Origin: Lytechinus variegatus
Lineage: Eukaryota; Echinodermata; Echinoidea; Temnopleuroida; Toxopneustidae
NCBI RefSeq assembly: GCF_018143015.1
Contig: NC_054740.1
Span: 52,138,779-52,202,778, forward strand
DNA: 64,000 nucleotides
Direction: 5' to 3'
Shown: piece by piece, positions 39,400-51,300 of the stretch
How the letters are laid out: every line of letters begins with the position of its first letter
How positions within the stretch are numbered: position 1 is the stretch's first letter
Notes under the pieces: generated by a model
What the model was told of the DNA's origin: nothing
Seen by the model: the letters and a program-made list of their open reading frames with translations, nothing else
The model's database searches: none
Position numbers and translations under genes: made by a program

Positions 39400-39700
39400 C
39401 AGCGCTTTTCAGGCGCATTCAAGGGGTCATTCAGACTGAAAAAATATGTTCTAAACAGATAATAATCTGACAAACAAAATACTGCATATATGATCAAAAT
39501 CAAACAAGGAATAACGAAGTTATGCCATTTTAAAGATTTGCATTTAAAGATTTGCATTTCCATTTTAAAGATTTTAGTGAAACAGTTTGGTCTATGCATA
39601 TCTTCATGAATATTAAAAGAGTTGATTGATGGTGCACATACATGTAACCCCCACTTGTTCTTTTGTATTCTATCGCATGAAATTATTTTTTATTCAATTT
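39400..39700. mobile_element. Family-B MITE, partial left half
   Basis: Contains CATTCAGACTGAAAAAATAT, then AACGAAGTTATGCCATTTTAAA and TTCATGAATATT, the same order as family B at 46957. No terminal TTAA is preserved. Confidence 0.45.
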
Positions 39701-39749
39701 GTATCCTCTTTATTTGAAAGCGTGCTTAAAATGCATGGTTTTTATATTG

Positions 39750-40230
39750 GAATGACACATATTTTCAGCTCGCGCTTTGCACTCGCTGCGCATCAGTTCC
39801 TTAGCAAGACACCCATCCTTTTTATAATTACAAAAAGATAGAATGTCCCGTTTTGGGTTCTAAACGGTTCTAAACCTCAAAAGGCGCGCGTTTTACCTTT
39901 ACAATAATTGTTTATTGGATATATATCTTGTTCTCAAATTAAAACGTCCAAAAATGATTGTTTTCAGATCAAAACATAACAAATTTACAGTCGCATCAAT
40001 TAAGATACCCATCTTTGTAATTGGTACAAACACTGTTTAGAATGTCAAGGTTTCAGTCAGAATACTAAAAAAATCAGCTAGCACTTTGTACTCGCATTAA
40101 TAGTTTATTCAGATATCGTCCTGATCATTTTTACCAAAAAAAAGCTTAAAATCTCAAGTTTTCAGGTTAGACTATACACAAGTTTTAGCTCGCGCTTTGC
40201 GCTCACATTTTTGATTGGTAAAATAACCCT
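39750..40230. repeat. GC-core periodic array (inverted), short
   Basis: Units with CAGCTCGCGCTTTGCACTCGC (39767), AGCTAGCACTTTGTACTCGC (40075) and AGCTCGCGCTTTGCGCTCAC (40188), each preceded by text like TTTxAGGTxxxAxTATA. No terminal repeats visible. Confidence 0.55.
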
Positions 40231-40369
40231 CCTCATAAGTCATTGCAAATAGTTTTCCTTTCTCTTTCCTTGTCCATGAAAGTTTAATTGTTTCTCCTTC
40301 TTCCCTTTCTTTCCACCGTTTCTGCCGACTTCAGCATTAGACAAAGCCATGTCACCTGTTCTGGAACTA

Positions 40370-41170
40370 GAATCGTACTATCAATCTCAGCAAAGTACAG
40401 CAAAGAAGTGTATTAACTTCCGTAACAGTAATTGTTACGGAAGTTAATGCACTGTTTATATAGCACAGGAAGTTAGAAATGTTAAGTTCTAAAGAAGATG
40501 CCAATATTCCACATTTGTAGTATGAATTATTTAAAATCCCAAAAGCATTAAATATCGTATATAATTCTCGGGAAATTGTTTTCGCTGGCAATTTTCCCTC
40601 TTTACAAAGTGATGTTGAAAATAAGGCGTGTAATAATAATTTTACAAGGATGAATAGCTATCATTTTTATGGGTAAGTAGGTGGAGGGTACCTTATATGA
40701 TTTATATCTGTATGATCTGGAGTGATTCAATATAGCACAAATTTGTAGCATATTCAAGAAAAAATGTTACGGAAGTTAATGCGTTATACGGAAGTTAATG
40801 TCTTTATGCTTTAAGATCCAACGTGGTCCTTATTTAGCAGCCCTACCTTTGAAAACTGTATTTATTTTGAAAGGTGTCTCTTATTCTATATAATACTGAA
40901 TTCTCAACAGAACTGACAAAGTGCATATTTTCTTAAGGTGCGTTACGGATGTTAAAGCTGTTTAGTCATACATTTCATTTTTTAAGAATAGTCCTTTATT
41001 TTCGTGTAAAACAGGAAACACATATGATAATTCCCTATCAATTATTCATTATTGATTATCACTCTACTTGCAGACACATTATCATATAATATAATTCAGT
41101 TTGAAAGGGAGAAAAAACTTGTGGCAGTATTCGTTACGGAGGTTAAAATAAATTTGGGACAAAGTTAAAA
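40370..41170. repeat. Cluster of GTTACGGAAGTTAA words
   Basis: The word or a close variant occurs at about 40411 (inverted), 40434, 40766, 40786, 40943 and 41150; the first two face each other as a hairpin with a 7-nt loop. The same word lies in the 34108-34830 duplication. No element boundaries found. Confidence 0.55.
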
Positions 41171-41680
41171 GTGAAATTAATCACAAAGTGATCATCAAAT
41201 ACTAGGATAAGCGCAGTATGTCAGACGTTTACACCATGCTGCCCTCACCAGACATTAATGTAGGTAAGAAATACAGAGTACTTATAAAAGAGAATGATAG
41301 TAAAATCTAAAACTGACCCGAGACAGTGTCTATTCTAACAAAAAGCAAAAATAAAAGGCTTTTGTAATAAAATTAGAGCTTTAAAAATCACTGGTCGCAT
41401 ATGCTTTGTGAAGCTAGTCTATTATTGTCATTTTCTTGATAATAATTTTGTAGAAAATCTTCAGGGTTGTGAAGCTAGCGGCCATAAGATAGTCGAGACA
41501 CGTTTTTTTGTGAATTGTATCATTTTTTGAGAATGACCCTAATGTCATTTGGTTAATGTTTCTCACGGAAGGCCGGACGTGTTCCTGCTTTGATGGAGCC
41601 TTCGATATTTTCCTTCTGACATTCCATTGCATGTTCGCTTTGGTAAATTATTGATAACTTGAAACATCGGCTATGTAATG

Positions 41681-41955
41681 CAGGGGCGAAAATCTCTCCC
41701 AAGAGGTAGGGGGGACAAGGGTCTGGAAATTTGACAAGCAAAAAAATAAAGGGTATTACCTAAAATTTAAGGTCATTTCGACCAAAATTTATTTGACAAG
41801 CAAAAAAAAAAGGTCATCTCGTCCAAAAACGCACGTTTTATTCACATTTTGTGTGATATATTTCTTAGCATCACCAAAGACCAAAATATTGATATTGTGT
41901 CCCCCCTACTATTTTGAGTAGGGGGGACACGTCCCCCCTGGGATTTCCGCCCATG
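41681..41955. mobile_element. hAT-type MITE, exact 8-bp TSD
   Basis: Ends CAGGGGCGAAAATC and inverted CATGGGCGGAAATC; flanks carry the exact repeat ATGTAATG (41673-41680, 41956-41963). The interior has GACAAGCAAAAAAA twice and a GGGGGGACA/TGTCCCCCC hairpin near the right end. Non-coding. A similar right end occurs near 27415-27460. Confidence 0.8.
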
Positions 41956-42053
41956 ATGTAATGTACATGCCATTTTCACAGGCAATTCTAATACTTTTTA
42001 GAGGGGTTCACACACTACAAGCATTTGCTATTTAGTGGATCTATAATAATAAT

Positions 42054-42399
42054 GGCCCTTGAAAGCGGGGGTGCTAGGGGTGCTGCAGCAGCGTGTATTA
42101 TTTTACATCTATTATAGACAGCACCCCCAGGTATTCTAAAAGTTGTGTAAAATTTGGAAAAGGTAACAAAATGACATTCATTTTGTACTGAAACTCTTTT
42201 GTCTTTTGGGGGGCTTTTCAAATTACTCTGAACCAATTTGACCTCCATTTTGTGTAGTAAAAAAATATTATTTTTGCATTTCAAATTTCTCTGAACCAAT
42301 TTGGGCAACATTTTGTGTAGTAAAAAAATATTTTTATTTCTTTTCAAAATTAATTTACATTAGCACCCCAAGTAAAGAAAAGAAATCGTTCCTAGGGCC
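42054..42399. mobile_element. GCGGGGGTGC element
   Basis: Begins GGCCCTTGAAAGCGGGGGTG and ends GCACCCCAAGTAAAG ... CCTAGGGCC. Inside, TCTGAACCAATTTG followed by TTTTGTGTAGTAAAAAAATA is repeated about every 70 bp. Relative of 14254-14597. Confidence 0.55.
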
Positions 42400-43385
42400 A
42401 TAAGTGGATCCCTCCATTTTCTCAGATTTTTATAACGTGAATGATAATTTGCTTTTATATTATAATTTGTTTTACTTATGGAAAAATATATTGTACCTAC
42501 CTAAATTTACATTGTTCATTTTCTCAATTTCTTCATTTTCAAATATTATTGTTATCATTTACGACTATTTTGACTTTGTTTTGTTGGAAAGAAATCAAGG
42601 TTCAAATTTGAACTATGAATGCCATATCAAAGATATCAAATCTATATCATTTAATTTCTTGAAAATACACAATTAAGCCAACTATTGAAGGATCGCCCGC
42701 CAAAAAAAATGACAAGCAAAAAAAGTTCAAAAGAGGGGGCCACTTGTGGCTCGTCAAGGGGGAAGGGGGCAGGAGTACGTCCCTTGCAAGAGTTGTGACT
42801 CGTCAGGGGGGACAGTCTGCCCCTATATGGTCTGCCCCCCCCCCTTATAGGTACGCTTGTGCTTTGGACCTTCGGGGAGAATATTATCAATGGCTCTGAA
42901 TAGAGTGATCCATCCGTACACAGTAAAAAAAAAATAGCACGATGTATAAGGCCTGCGTGGTCACACCGCCAGAACTTTGTGGCGCGGTCCTGGAGCGGTG
43001 ATAAAAAAAAATCATCACCGCTCGTTACCGTTCACCACCGTTTAACAGAAGTTGACCACCGTCAAGGCAACGCCGTATACGCTCGTATACGCTCGGCCAC
43101 CGCTGCTGGTCCCTCCTGCCGCTCGGAAAGTTTCGGGCTGCACAAAATATTGCAAGCGGTGAGGAGTGCGCAATTTTCCGCCCCACAAAGTTATCCTCCG
43201 CTCCAACAACGCCCAGTCAAAGTTTGGCACCGCTAGACGCAAGTGCTTGGACGCTTAATCCTCTAGGCAAACACAAAAATCTTGAAAGCTGGACCACCTT
43301 CGCGGTGGTTAAACATTGCACAAACTTCGGTAGAGCGGTTGTATATGCGTTCAAGCAGCGATCCATTGCGGCGACTGGGCGTTGT

Positions 43386-43550
43386 GGCGTGCGCCTGTAA
43401 TCCAAGCTGTGGGGAAGTTACAAATTGATGCAGAGGTTCGAGCCCTGGTCACGTCTTTCGGATGGTGACGTTAAAAGTCGGTCCCAGACGTAAATAATCA
43501 TATCTGATTGATACACGTCTGACAAAACTAAAATACACACACACCATTGC
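43386..43550 (+). mobile_element. SINE-like segment
   Basis: A B-box-like AGGTTCGAGCCC is followed by TGGTCACGTCTTTCGGATGG and TGACGTTAAAAGTCGGTCCC, an arrangement seen in SINE bodies of marine animals, and an ACACACACACC tail. The A box region is degenerate. Confidence 0.5.
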
Positions 43551-43610
43551 GGCGATGAACTTTGGTTTGGCGTTAGTATGGAGGTGTACCCGTTAAACTA
43601 ACGCTCGCTA

Positions 43611-43920
43611 CACACTAAGAAATAAAGGTTCAAAATTGAACCCCGAAAGGTTGATGCAAAATCAGCACCCTATGAGTTAAAAAATTGAACCCATTATTTG
43701 GGGTTCAAAAATTGAACCCTGCGATTGGTGTTCATTTTTGCACCCTGTGGGTTCAAAATTGCACCCCGAGGGGTTCAATTTAAATTTAGGGGTGCAGTTT
43801 TGAACCCGCAGGTTGCAAAAATGAACCCCAACTGCAGGGTTCAATTTTTGGACCCATATAGGGTGCTGATTTTGCATCAACCTTTTGGGGTTCAATTTTG
43901 AACCTTTATTTCTCAGTGTG
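43611..43920. mobile_element. TA-flanked palindromic MITE (copy 1)
   Basis: Starts CACACTAAGAAATAAAGGTT and ends with the inverted copy, flanked by TA (43609-43610, 43921-43922). Almost the whole 310 bp is self-complementary (GGTTCAAAATTGAACC-type blocks, TTGATGCAAAATCAGCACCC and its complement). The TA target suggests the Tc1/mariner group. Second copy at 44877. Confidence 0.85.
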
Positions 43921-44236
43921 TACCGTTAAACCAACGCCGGCTTCAGCGGTGCACCGCTGTGGCAATGCCCGTGTTCTCGATTTTTTTTTTTCCTTTTTGC
44001 GCCCGGTGACGATCATTGTCGAAATTTGACCCCGCTCCCTTCCGTTCAAGGGCCGCTCCAGCAACGTTCTGACGGTGCGACCACTACTTTAAGCCTGTCA
44101 CTCGAACAACAAGTTGTTTAAACTTTTTTGTAATCATTCAAACTCTCAAAGGAAATGTTTAAAAAGTTTAAACAGTTGTTTAAAAAGTTTGATGGACAAG
44201 TCCACCACAATAAAAAGTCATCACTTTTCATCTATA

Positions 44237-44508
44237 CACTGTTAGAAAAAATAAAAGAAGTTCCTGCAGCAGAGTCTCGAGAACACCTGTAATCTTACCG
44301 AATTGCGTAATCTTACAGGAAATTGGTATTGATGTATGGAATCTTACAAATTTCCTTGGATAAAACACCCTTTTCCCCTTTTTAAACAGACCTGTTCTGT
44401 TAAATTGCAGAAAAATTTTTGTTTTATGAATTTACAGAATGATTCTGTTATTGCTTTCTACAAAATCTTCTGTTTATTTTCTGTAAAATCACGGGTTTTT
44501 TAACAGTG
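44237..44508. mobile_element. TA-flanked MITE
   Basis: Ends CACTGTTAGAAAAAAT and inverted CACTGTTAAAAAACCC, flanked by TA (44235-44236, 44509-44510). The interior has short inverted ACAGAA/TTCTGT words. Non-coding. Confidence 0.7.
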
Positions 44509-44667
44509 TATCTTCATGTACAATTGTTGGAAAACAATTCAAAAGAATGATTTAAGAGATTTTAATAAAAAGATTTAACTGTATTTATCAGTTTCACGTA
44601 TTCCTTATTTGGTGTCAAGCAGCAGTATAGGTAAATAATTTTAAAAAGTCACTCCCACGTGACAGTG

Positions 44668-45277
44668 ACCTTAATTCAATTTTCAATCAATTGACTGTTC
44701 AATGATTCTACGGCACTTGAACTGGTTTGACTCAAAATAGTAAATTAGACATCCTTGACTTTGATACAAAATTATTGAAATTAGCTGCCCCTTTTATATC
44801 TTTAACACTAGTTTAGATACGGGAATTGTACCTGCTGACTGAAAAATTGCACGTACGACACCAATTTTCAAAGTTACACACTCAAAAATAAAGGTTCAAA
44901 ATTGAGCCCCGGAAGATTGATGCAAAATCAGCATCGTATGGGTTCAAAAATTGAACCCCTGATTTAAATTGAACCCTGCTGTTGCGGTTCATTTTTGCAC
45001 CCTGCAGGTACAAAACTGCACCCTTAAATTTTAAATTTAACCCCTAGGGTGCAGTTTTGAACCTGCAGGGTGCAAAAATGAACCCCAACCGCAGGGTTCA
45101 ATTTCTGATCCCCTAGGGTGCTGATTTTGCATCAACCTTTCGGGCTTCAATATTGAACCTTTATTTCTTAGTGTGTAAGGGTAAAAAAAAACGAAAAATG
45201 AAATTACCAACCACTCTCAGTCGTAAGTCACATACCCAAAATCATAGAAATGGTAATACAATCACAACTAATATCAG
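44668..45277 (+). mobile_element. LINE fragment split by a MITE
   Basis: The sequence on either side of 44877-45175 is a second copy of 23268-23590, the stretch upstream of and into the reverse-transcriptase fragment (CAATTGACTGTTCAA..., CCTGCTGACTGAAAAATTGC). The match breaks exactly at the MITE and resumes after it. Confidence 0.75.
44877..45175. mobile_element. TA-flanked palindromic MITE (copy 2)
   Basis: 299 bp, same family as 43611-43920: CACACTCAAAAATAAAGGTT at the left, inverted at the right, TA on each flank (44875-44876, 45176-45177). Inserted in a LINE fragment whose uninterrupted relative reads CAAAGGTAAGGG at 23487-23498. Confidence 0.88.
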
Positions 45278-45282
45278 AGGCG

Positions 45283-46240
45283 TCGATCCTGGGGGGAGAT
45301 CGCCCCACCAATGAAAATATTGGGGGGCGATCGCCCCCCTGCCCCCTTTTTTGCCAGCTGGATCTCAGGACATAACTAAATCTGAAAAAAAGTTTATGTC
45401 AGATATCTCCAGCACTTTTCACTAATTTTTATCATTTAAAGTGGGTTGACATTTCATTTTTTTTATTTAATGATTGTTTCTCCACATCTTTTCCAAGCTT
45501 GACAATGATCAACAAAATGAAAATCAAGCCTAAGACATTTTATGTAAATCACAGTGTAAAGCAAATATCGTCACGATGGTCTCGCTGTGTGGGGGAGTGG
45601 GGAGGGGCGCAATGCACTCTTCGAAGTGTTTTTGGCAAGGAAACAAGTTAAAGAGGGTAAAACATATCTTCAAATCAATTTTACTAGCTAAATTAAACGT
45701 TTTCTTCATGATTAAGGTCTACTTTTATTCGCATAACTTTTTCAAAGTTCTGCGCAAATCATTTTCCACTAACTTTTCAAAAGTAAGTGGTGCTCACTCA
45801 AGCGGAAATATTTTTCGACAGTTATATCGTCATTTGCTTAAATGGACCAGTACCAATCTTAAAATGTGTAAAAATGTTCAGGATATTACAAATGCATAAT
45901 TTTACAGGATTTTTTTTCCAAGTGTAAACTTTTTTTGATACTCACTGTAGAGATGAGGTACATCCGTACATCATGTTGAAAAGTCCAAAAAGTTATTACT
46001 TACGGTATTACCTTAAAATCCCAGAATGGTGTTTGTCCCGTTCTTATTATGTTCAACGTAAAATTAAAAAAAGGGGGGATATGCTAACGGCTGAGATGAA
46101 ATCTATCGTTCGAGAAAGAATTGGAATTGTGATGTGGATTGGTTACTTACACATAAACGCAGATAGGTCCAAACTGGAAAATCTGGGAACAGGAGCTGCA
46201 TTTATGTCCCAAGTTATCCCATGAAAATATAATGAGAGCA
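45283..46240. other. G-rich element end, then unrecognised DNA
   Basis: 45283-45360 has a CAGAGGCGTCGATCCTGGGG start with facing GGGGGGCGATCGCCCCCC, a likely transposon terminus without visible partner. The rest holds open frames up to 107 codons with no recognisable motif; no gene is called. Confidence 0.4.
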
Positions 46241-46412
46241 GGGGGCCGTTTCATAAAGCTGTTCGTAAGTTAAGAGTGACTTTAAGAACGACTGGTGATC
46301 CTTTCTTACGCGCTAAACCATCGCCTATGGTGTATACCATTTACCAAAAGAAAGGATCACCAGTCGTTCTTAAAGTCGTTCTTATCTTACGAACGGCTTT
46401 ATGAAACACCCA
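46241..46412. mobile_element. Palindromic MITE, 172 bp
   Basis: The left half CGTTTCATAAAGCTGTTCGT...ACGACTGGTGATCCTTTCTT is mirrored by AAGAAAGGATCACCAGTCGT...ACGAACGGCTTTATGAAAC. The loop is only ~40 nt. Target duplication not obvious. Confidence 0.85.
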
Positions 46413-46956
46413 CCTGGACTTGTGGCTATTTTAATGGCACTTGAGTGGTTAGATTTTTTGATAAATCATGTTCAGTTGTCATTTTTAGCGACGCTTTGTC
46501 GGATTATATTAACATATTGAATACTTGACTGCATGTATGAGTAAGCATGAATGTATTCGTTTTATTTCAATTGACCAAAAGTGCGATGTATGAGAAATGT
46601 TTTGCAGGGTAAGTTTGATTTCTGCGAGCTTTACAAAAATGGACAGTGCTCAGTCAAGTGTAACTTTCTGTCAAAACTTTTACTTTTCATTGGATAGATG
46701 AGACCCAAACCCAAGATTATATGTGAAAAAAAAATACCCACATGTTGTATATTTTTTAATCCCCAAGGCTTTTTCAAAGGGTAAACTTTTTTTTATACGC
46801 ACTGTATAGTACTATACAGGGACTAAGTGCTTCCTTCCATTCGTGTCTGTTAGTATGATCAGTAAAAATGTCTCTACATGGATGGCTTAAAGTGCTGAAC
46901 AGCAAATAATAACTCATTTTATCAGTACATAGTTTTCTCCGAAGAAACAGCGATAA

Positions 46957-47508
46957 TTAAAGGGATGGACCGGGCTTGAACTATTTATAGGCCCTATAAA
47001 TAGGAAAAAATCATAAAGCATAATGCTGAAAATATGATCAAAATCGGATTACAAGTAACGAAGTTATTGAATTTTAAAGATTTGCATTATTCCGGTGCAG
47101 TTGTCTTTATGAATATTCATTAGGTGGGCTGATGATGTCAAATCCCCACTTGTTCTTTTCTATTTTATTGTATGAAATTAGCTTTATTCAAAAATGTTCT
47201 ACCAAGAACTAAACAATTGAATTGACAACTGATTAAGTACATTAGTTATCATAATGGAGACATTACACAATAATGAAACATCATGTAACAACATAACAAA
47301 AAGGTAAGTGTGGATGTGACGTCATCAGCCCTCCTAATGAATATTCATGACGATGTGCAAATAACTGTTTTCACAAAATATTGATAAAATTTAAAATTTA
47401 ATAATAACTTCGTTATTTGTTTTCCGATTTTGATGAAATTTTCAGCATTTTGCTCTGTGAATCTTACTCTATTTATTTAGATATTTTCAGCCCGGACCAT
47501 CCCTTTAA
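46957..47508. mobile_element. TTAA MITE (family B)
   Basis: TTAA at both ends (46957-46960, 47505-47508), AGGGATGGACCGGGCTTGAA on the left and inverted CAGCCCGGACCATCCCT on the right. Inverted halves with CTGAAAATxTxATCAAAATC and TGAATATTCAT blocks. Probably piggyBac-type, by target site. Confidence 0.82.
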
Positions 47509-47819
47509 AAGACTCTAATGATATCCTACATTTTATATTGTGCCTTTATAATGATTTTCCAAGCTATAGCCTATATTGGATAAAGAGTCAATTTTTTTTC
47601 TTAAGAGATAGGCCTACAGGCAAAATCATACATTTGCACTACCATAGTATAAAATAGAAAAAATAAGTCTTTTATATCAAAATTACATATTCCCCCATGA
47701 AGTGCCCAAAACGCAACGTATAATAAATTTATCATTTTCTTACATTCATCATTCGCACTATAATGGACAGACCAAGCTTTGTGTTACGCGCCCCAGGTCT
47801 GTCCATTCCATCAATCGTA

Positions 47820-48065
47820 CATAGCAAAAACTGTGGTGTTAACCGGTGTACATAGAGGACCACACCAGTTATTTTACCCCGGTGTTAAATCGGTGGTGCT
47901 AGTTTCAAACATATAGGTGTTATTACAACACCTATATGGTTGTTACATTTACACTCTTTGGTGTTCAGTTACGTTCAATCTGTAGGGTGATATTTTAACA
48001 CCTCAAGGTGTGGTCCTCTATTAGCACCAATTGGTGTCAGTTTTAAAACCGCAGTTTTTACAGTG
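47820..48065. mobile_element. TA-flanked MITE with GGTGTTA repeats
   Basis: Ends CATAGCAAAAACTGTGG and inverted CACTGTAAAAACTGCGG, TA flanks (47818-47819, 48066-48067). The interior repeats GGTGTTA/TAACACC and pairs AGAGGACCACACC with GGTGTGGTCCTCT. Just left of it, AATGGACAGACC (47763) faces GGTCTGTCCATT (47796) as an independent hairpin. Confidence 0.72.
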
Positions 48066-48674
48066 TATAAAAATCAGGAGTATACGAGTAATCGCTAACC
48101 TTTGTGTTACAGGGCCTGGATTAGTTTAGAGTCTGTATAACCACATTCCAAGATATGTAAACTGCTCGCAATCATGACAATGAGGCAAAATATGCCCGTT
48201 TATTTTATATTTTGTTTATTAGTAGTAACTAAAACTACAGGCTTGGTGTGGGAAATAGTTATATTCCATCTCCACCAACAAAGCTCAATTTCATGGAGGG
48301 CTTCTTGCAGGGCCGTAGCCAGAAGCATTTTGTTGGGGGGTGTACAGCTAAATTTGCCAACTGGGGAGTTTGATGGGGGATGTGCCAACCCCCCTACAAT
48401 AATCACATGCTAAAAGATTTTGAATTTTTAGAATTGAATTAGTGGCATTTGGTGAATAATTTCAGGTAAATTATACAAAGATATACAAAGATATTTGCAC
48501 TGTAAAAATAAACATTTTGGATCAAAATAGAAAACGTAGTTGCTAACTTGCAGTATAATGATATACCCTATGTATTAATAATATCAAAATCAAAGATTTG
48601 TTAATTTTTAATTGACCTTCTGTGCAAGATGTCCCTGGATGTCTCAACTTAAATTTCAAGAGTGCCAATGCTAA

Positions 48675-51300
48675 CAGTGGCGTACCGTGGGTCATGGCAT
48701 GGGGGGGGGTCACCAGCAAAAAAATTGAGTCATGAAGTGGGCGCGCGAAGCGCGCTCAATTGCCAGGTATATTGACCTAATAGAGACATTTTTAAGACTA
48801 TGCCATTAAATGGATATGTATTAATGCGAAGCGCGAGCTGAAAATGTTTGATATTCAGTCCTAAAAAGGGACTTACCTGTATCACAAAACAATGCGAGCG
48901 CGAAGCGCGAGCTTAAATTTTTTTGTACAACTTAAGGGGACATTTTAAGGACTATCTTTTGGAATTTCATGAAGTGCGTACATATCCAGGCGCGCCGGAA
49001 CACTTTCAGTTTGGGGGGGGGGCAAAATCTCGAAGGGGGCACAATATTTTTGACAGCATGAGATACCGAAGCGATCAATCGGGAAAGGGTGTGGGACCCC
49101 CCACGGTAAGGACTTTGTGTAAAAATGGAGTATAAAAGTTGCGTTTCTAAGAGCATTCAAAAATAAATATCTTGAGAATCAAACAGTCTTGGAGTTCTTT
49201 TTACTCCTTCTGTTTCCTCCCTTCTGACCCAGACTGGTCGCAGTTCCAGCAAATGACGAGCCTTATTGCAAACGAAATTGTTTCAAACCAATGTAATATA
49301 GACCTTTTCAAGACTTAAAGATGACAAACATGACCGTACGCAGCCGGGGGCCGCCGAAAAGTGTGCACGAAATCCTTCAATTTTATTCTAGAAAATGCAA
49401 AAGCTCCCCCATCACAAACCCCCTCGCTCTTAAGTTTCTTCGAAAATTTAGGTCTTGCAGCCCCACCCACCCCGGATTTTTTTTTTTTTTTTGCAAATGT
49501 CCATGAATAACAAAAGCTGGGATGAACCAGAGAACATAGCTGCCATCTCGATCTGATTAGTAACAGGTAATGGGAAGAAGTTTTGGAATCTAAAATACAT
49601 AAGTGCTACATCTGAGCTGAAATAGTATCAGACAAAACGCCTGCCAATCATGCCAATGAAAAGGAATAGAGGAAAATACGGGGCTGTGAAAATATCTTAA
49701 GATTTTTTTTTATAATAGAGCAGTACTGTAACGCTTTTTTTTCTTTTATATTCTTTATTTACATTTTCATTCATATCTCGGATAACATGAGTCGGGTCAA
49801 GTAGACACTTTCACAAATGATTTTATTTTTTTCATGTCAAAACATTATCTCTAAGTTGCTTTCGAGTGGGATTCACAATTTTCACAAATTATAAATTATA
49901 ATCCTCTACGCATGATCATTCTGTGTGTAATTTTCTGATAACATGTCTATATTGAGTTGAAATGACCTTGGTATTTTCTTAAGGGGAATGACTTGTTATC
50001 ATTGTATTAACTCAATTTATATTTAGTTGAAAATGAAATAATTGAAACAAGTTTTCATAATTTAAATCTGTATCTTTATTAAACTATACACACTATTTCA
50101 GGGATGACTTACTCAGGCAACAACTTATATGAGATAATGACGATCTCGAGATGTTATGGTTTCTGGGCTTGACAGCTATGACATAGATTCCATATATGTT
50201 GCTCGAGTAACTAGTGTTCACACGCGTTAGTGATATCGGGTCCGGTCTGAGCGTTTCTGGGCGACAGGCGCGCGTTTGTTAGCCGACACAGCCAGCATCA
50301 TAGAGTTATAAACCTAATCATTGGTGGACCACTATCAATCTGCCATTCAGTTTTAGTCTGAAATGTATTCATTAAAAGGTTAAACGTTATCACACTTTAA
50401 TAAGTTGGAAAAGGGGCTTATTAAAGGTATGTTTCACAAAGGAACATGTTCGTCAAAAGACGCGAGGCTTACTATGATAATGTAATTGCCCCGTCAGGGG
50501 CGAAATTTTGTCAATTTTGACAATGGAAATGACAATTTTAAGGCAGAAAAGTGCCTTCATCGTTTACTTGTGTCCTCCTATAATTGATCATTTTTCTACT
50601 TTCAGGGGGGCACATGGGGGGGGGGCAAAATCTCGTTTTGCCCCCAAAAAATTTTATTTGGAGGGGGGGGCAAGTGCCCCCCCCTGCCCCCCCCCCCCCC
50701 CGCTTCCGGCGCACTTGTACATATCTCTGTATTGTCATCTAGTTAACGCGAGCGCCAAGCGCTTGCTGATTTTATTTGAATTACACCTAAGCACATGAAG
50801 CACTTTTTGTGGTCATGCATGAACATGATACGTATTTCACTAATGAAATATTGCGGGCGAGAAGCGCGAGCTGATATTTTTTGAAATTCAGACCTGAAGA
50901 GGGGCATTCTATGGCTTGTTTGTAGGAATTTACTATTTCACCAATCTAGTGATGCGAGCGCGAAGCGCGAGCTGAAAAAATGCTGAAAATTTGTTATATC
51001 AGAAAAAGGTACATTTTAAGGACTGTCTTTAGGAATTCGTACACAAAAACGCTGGTGTTGATTTAACACCAGCCCGGTATCTATATCGGTCCACATGATG
51101 CGAACGTAAGCACAGACTGGAAATGTTATATATTGAGGCCTTAAACGGGGGCAATCACTTTAAGTATATAGAAATGAAAAAAGCATATGTCACTACATAA
51201 AACAATAATAGGTTGAAGTGCGAGGAGATAATTTGGTGCATAATCTTTATTGACTTAAAATACAACAGGACTATATATCTCATTAGTCAGACAATGCGAG
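48675..51300 (+). mobile_element. GC-core element (forward), right end missing
   Basis: Left end CAGTGGCGTACCGTGGGTCA, as at 8623, then forward GC-core units (GCGCGAAGCGCG at 48740, TGCGAGCGCGAAGCGCGAGC at 48893, and after the nested insertion at 50750, 50850, 50955). Units continue to ~51300 in weakened form. No right terminal repeat found. Confidence 0.6.
48987..50717. mobile_element. Nested hAT-like element, exact 8-bp TSD
   Basis: Ends CAGGCGCGCCGGAAC and inverted CAAGTGCGCCGGAAG, each followed by long G/C tracts (49012-49021, 50612-50700). Flanked by the exact repeat TACATATC (48979-48986, 50718-50725). It interrupts a GC-core unit that resumes after it. The interior is AT-rich without a transposase. 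Confidence 0.85.

Larger units (their letters stand above)
42951..44098. mobile_element. Foldback element with nested insertions
   Basis: Left end GCCTGCGTGGTCACACCGCC and right end (inverted) GTAGTGGTCGCACCGTCAGA match imperfectly over ~45 bp. The interior is rich in GCGGTG/CACCGC words and contains a SINE-like segment (43386-43550) and a TA-flanked MITE (43611-43920). Confidence 0.55.
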
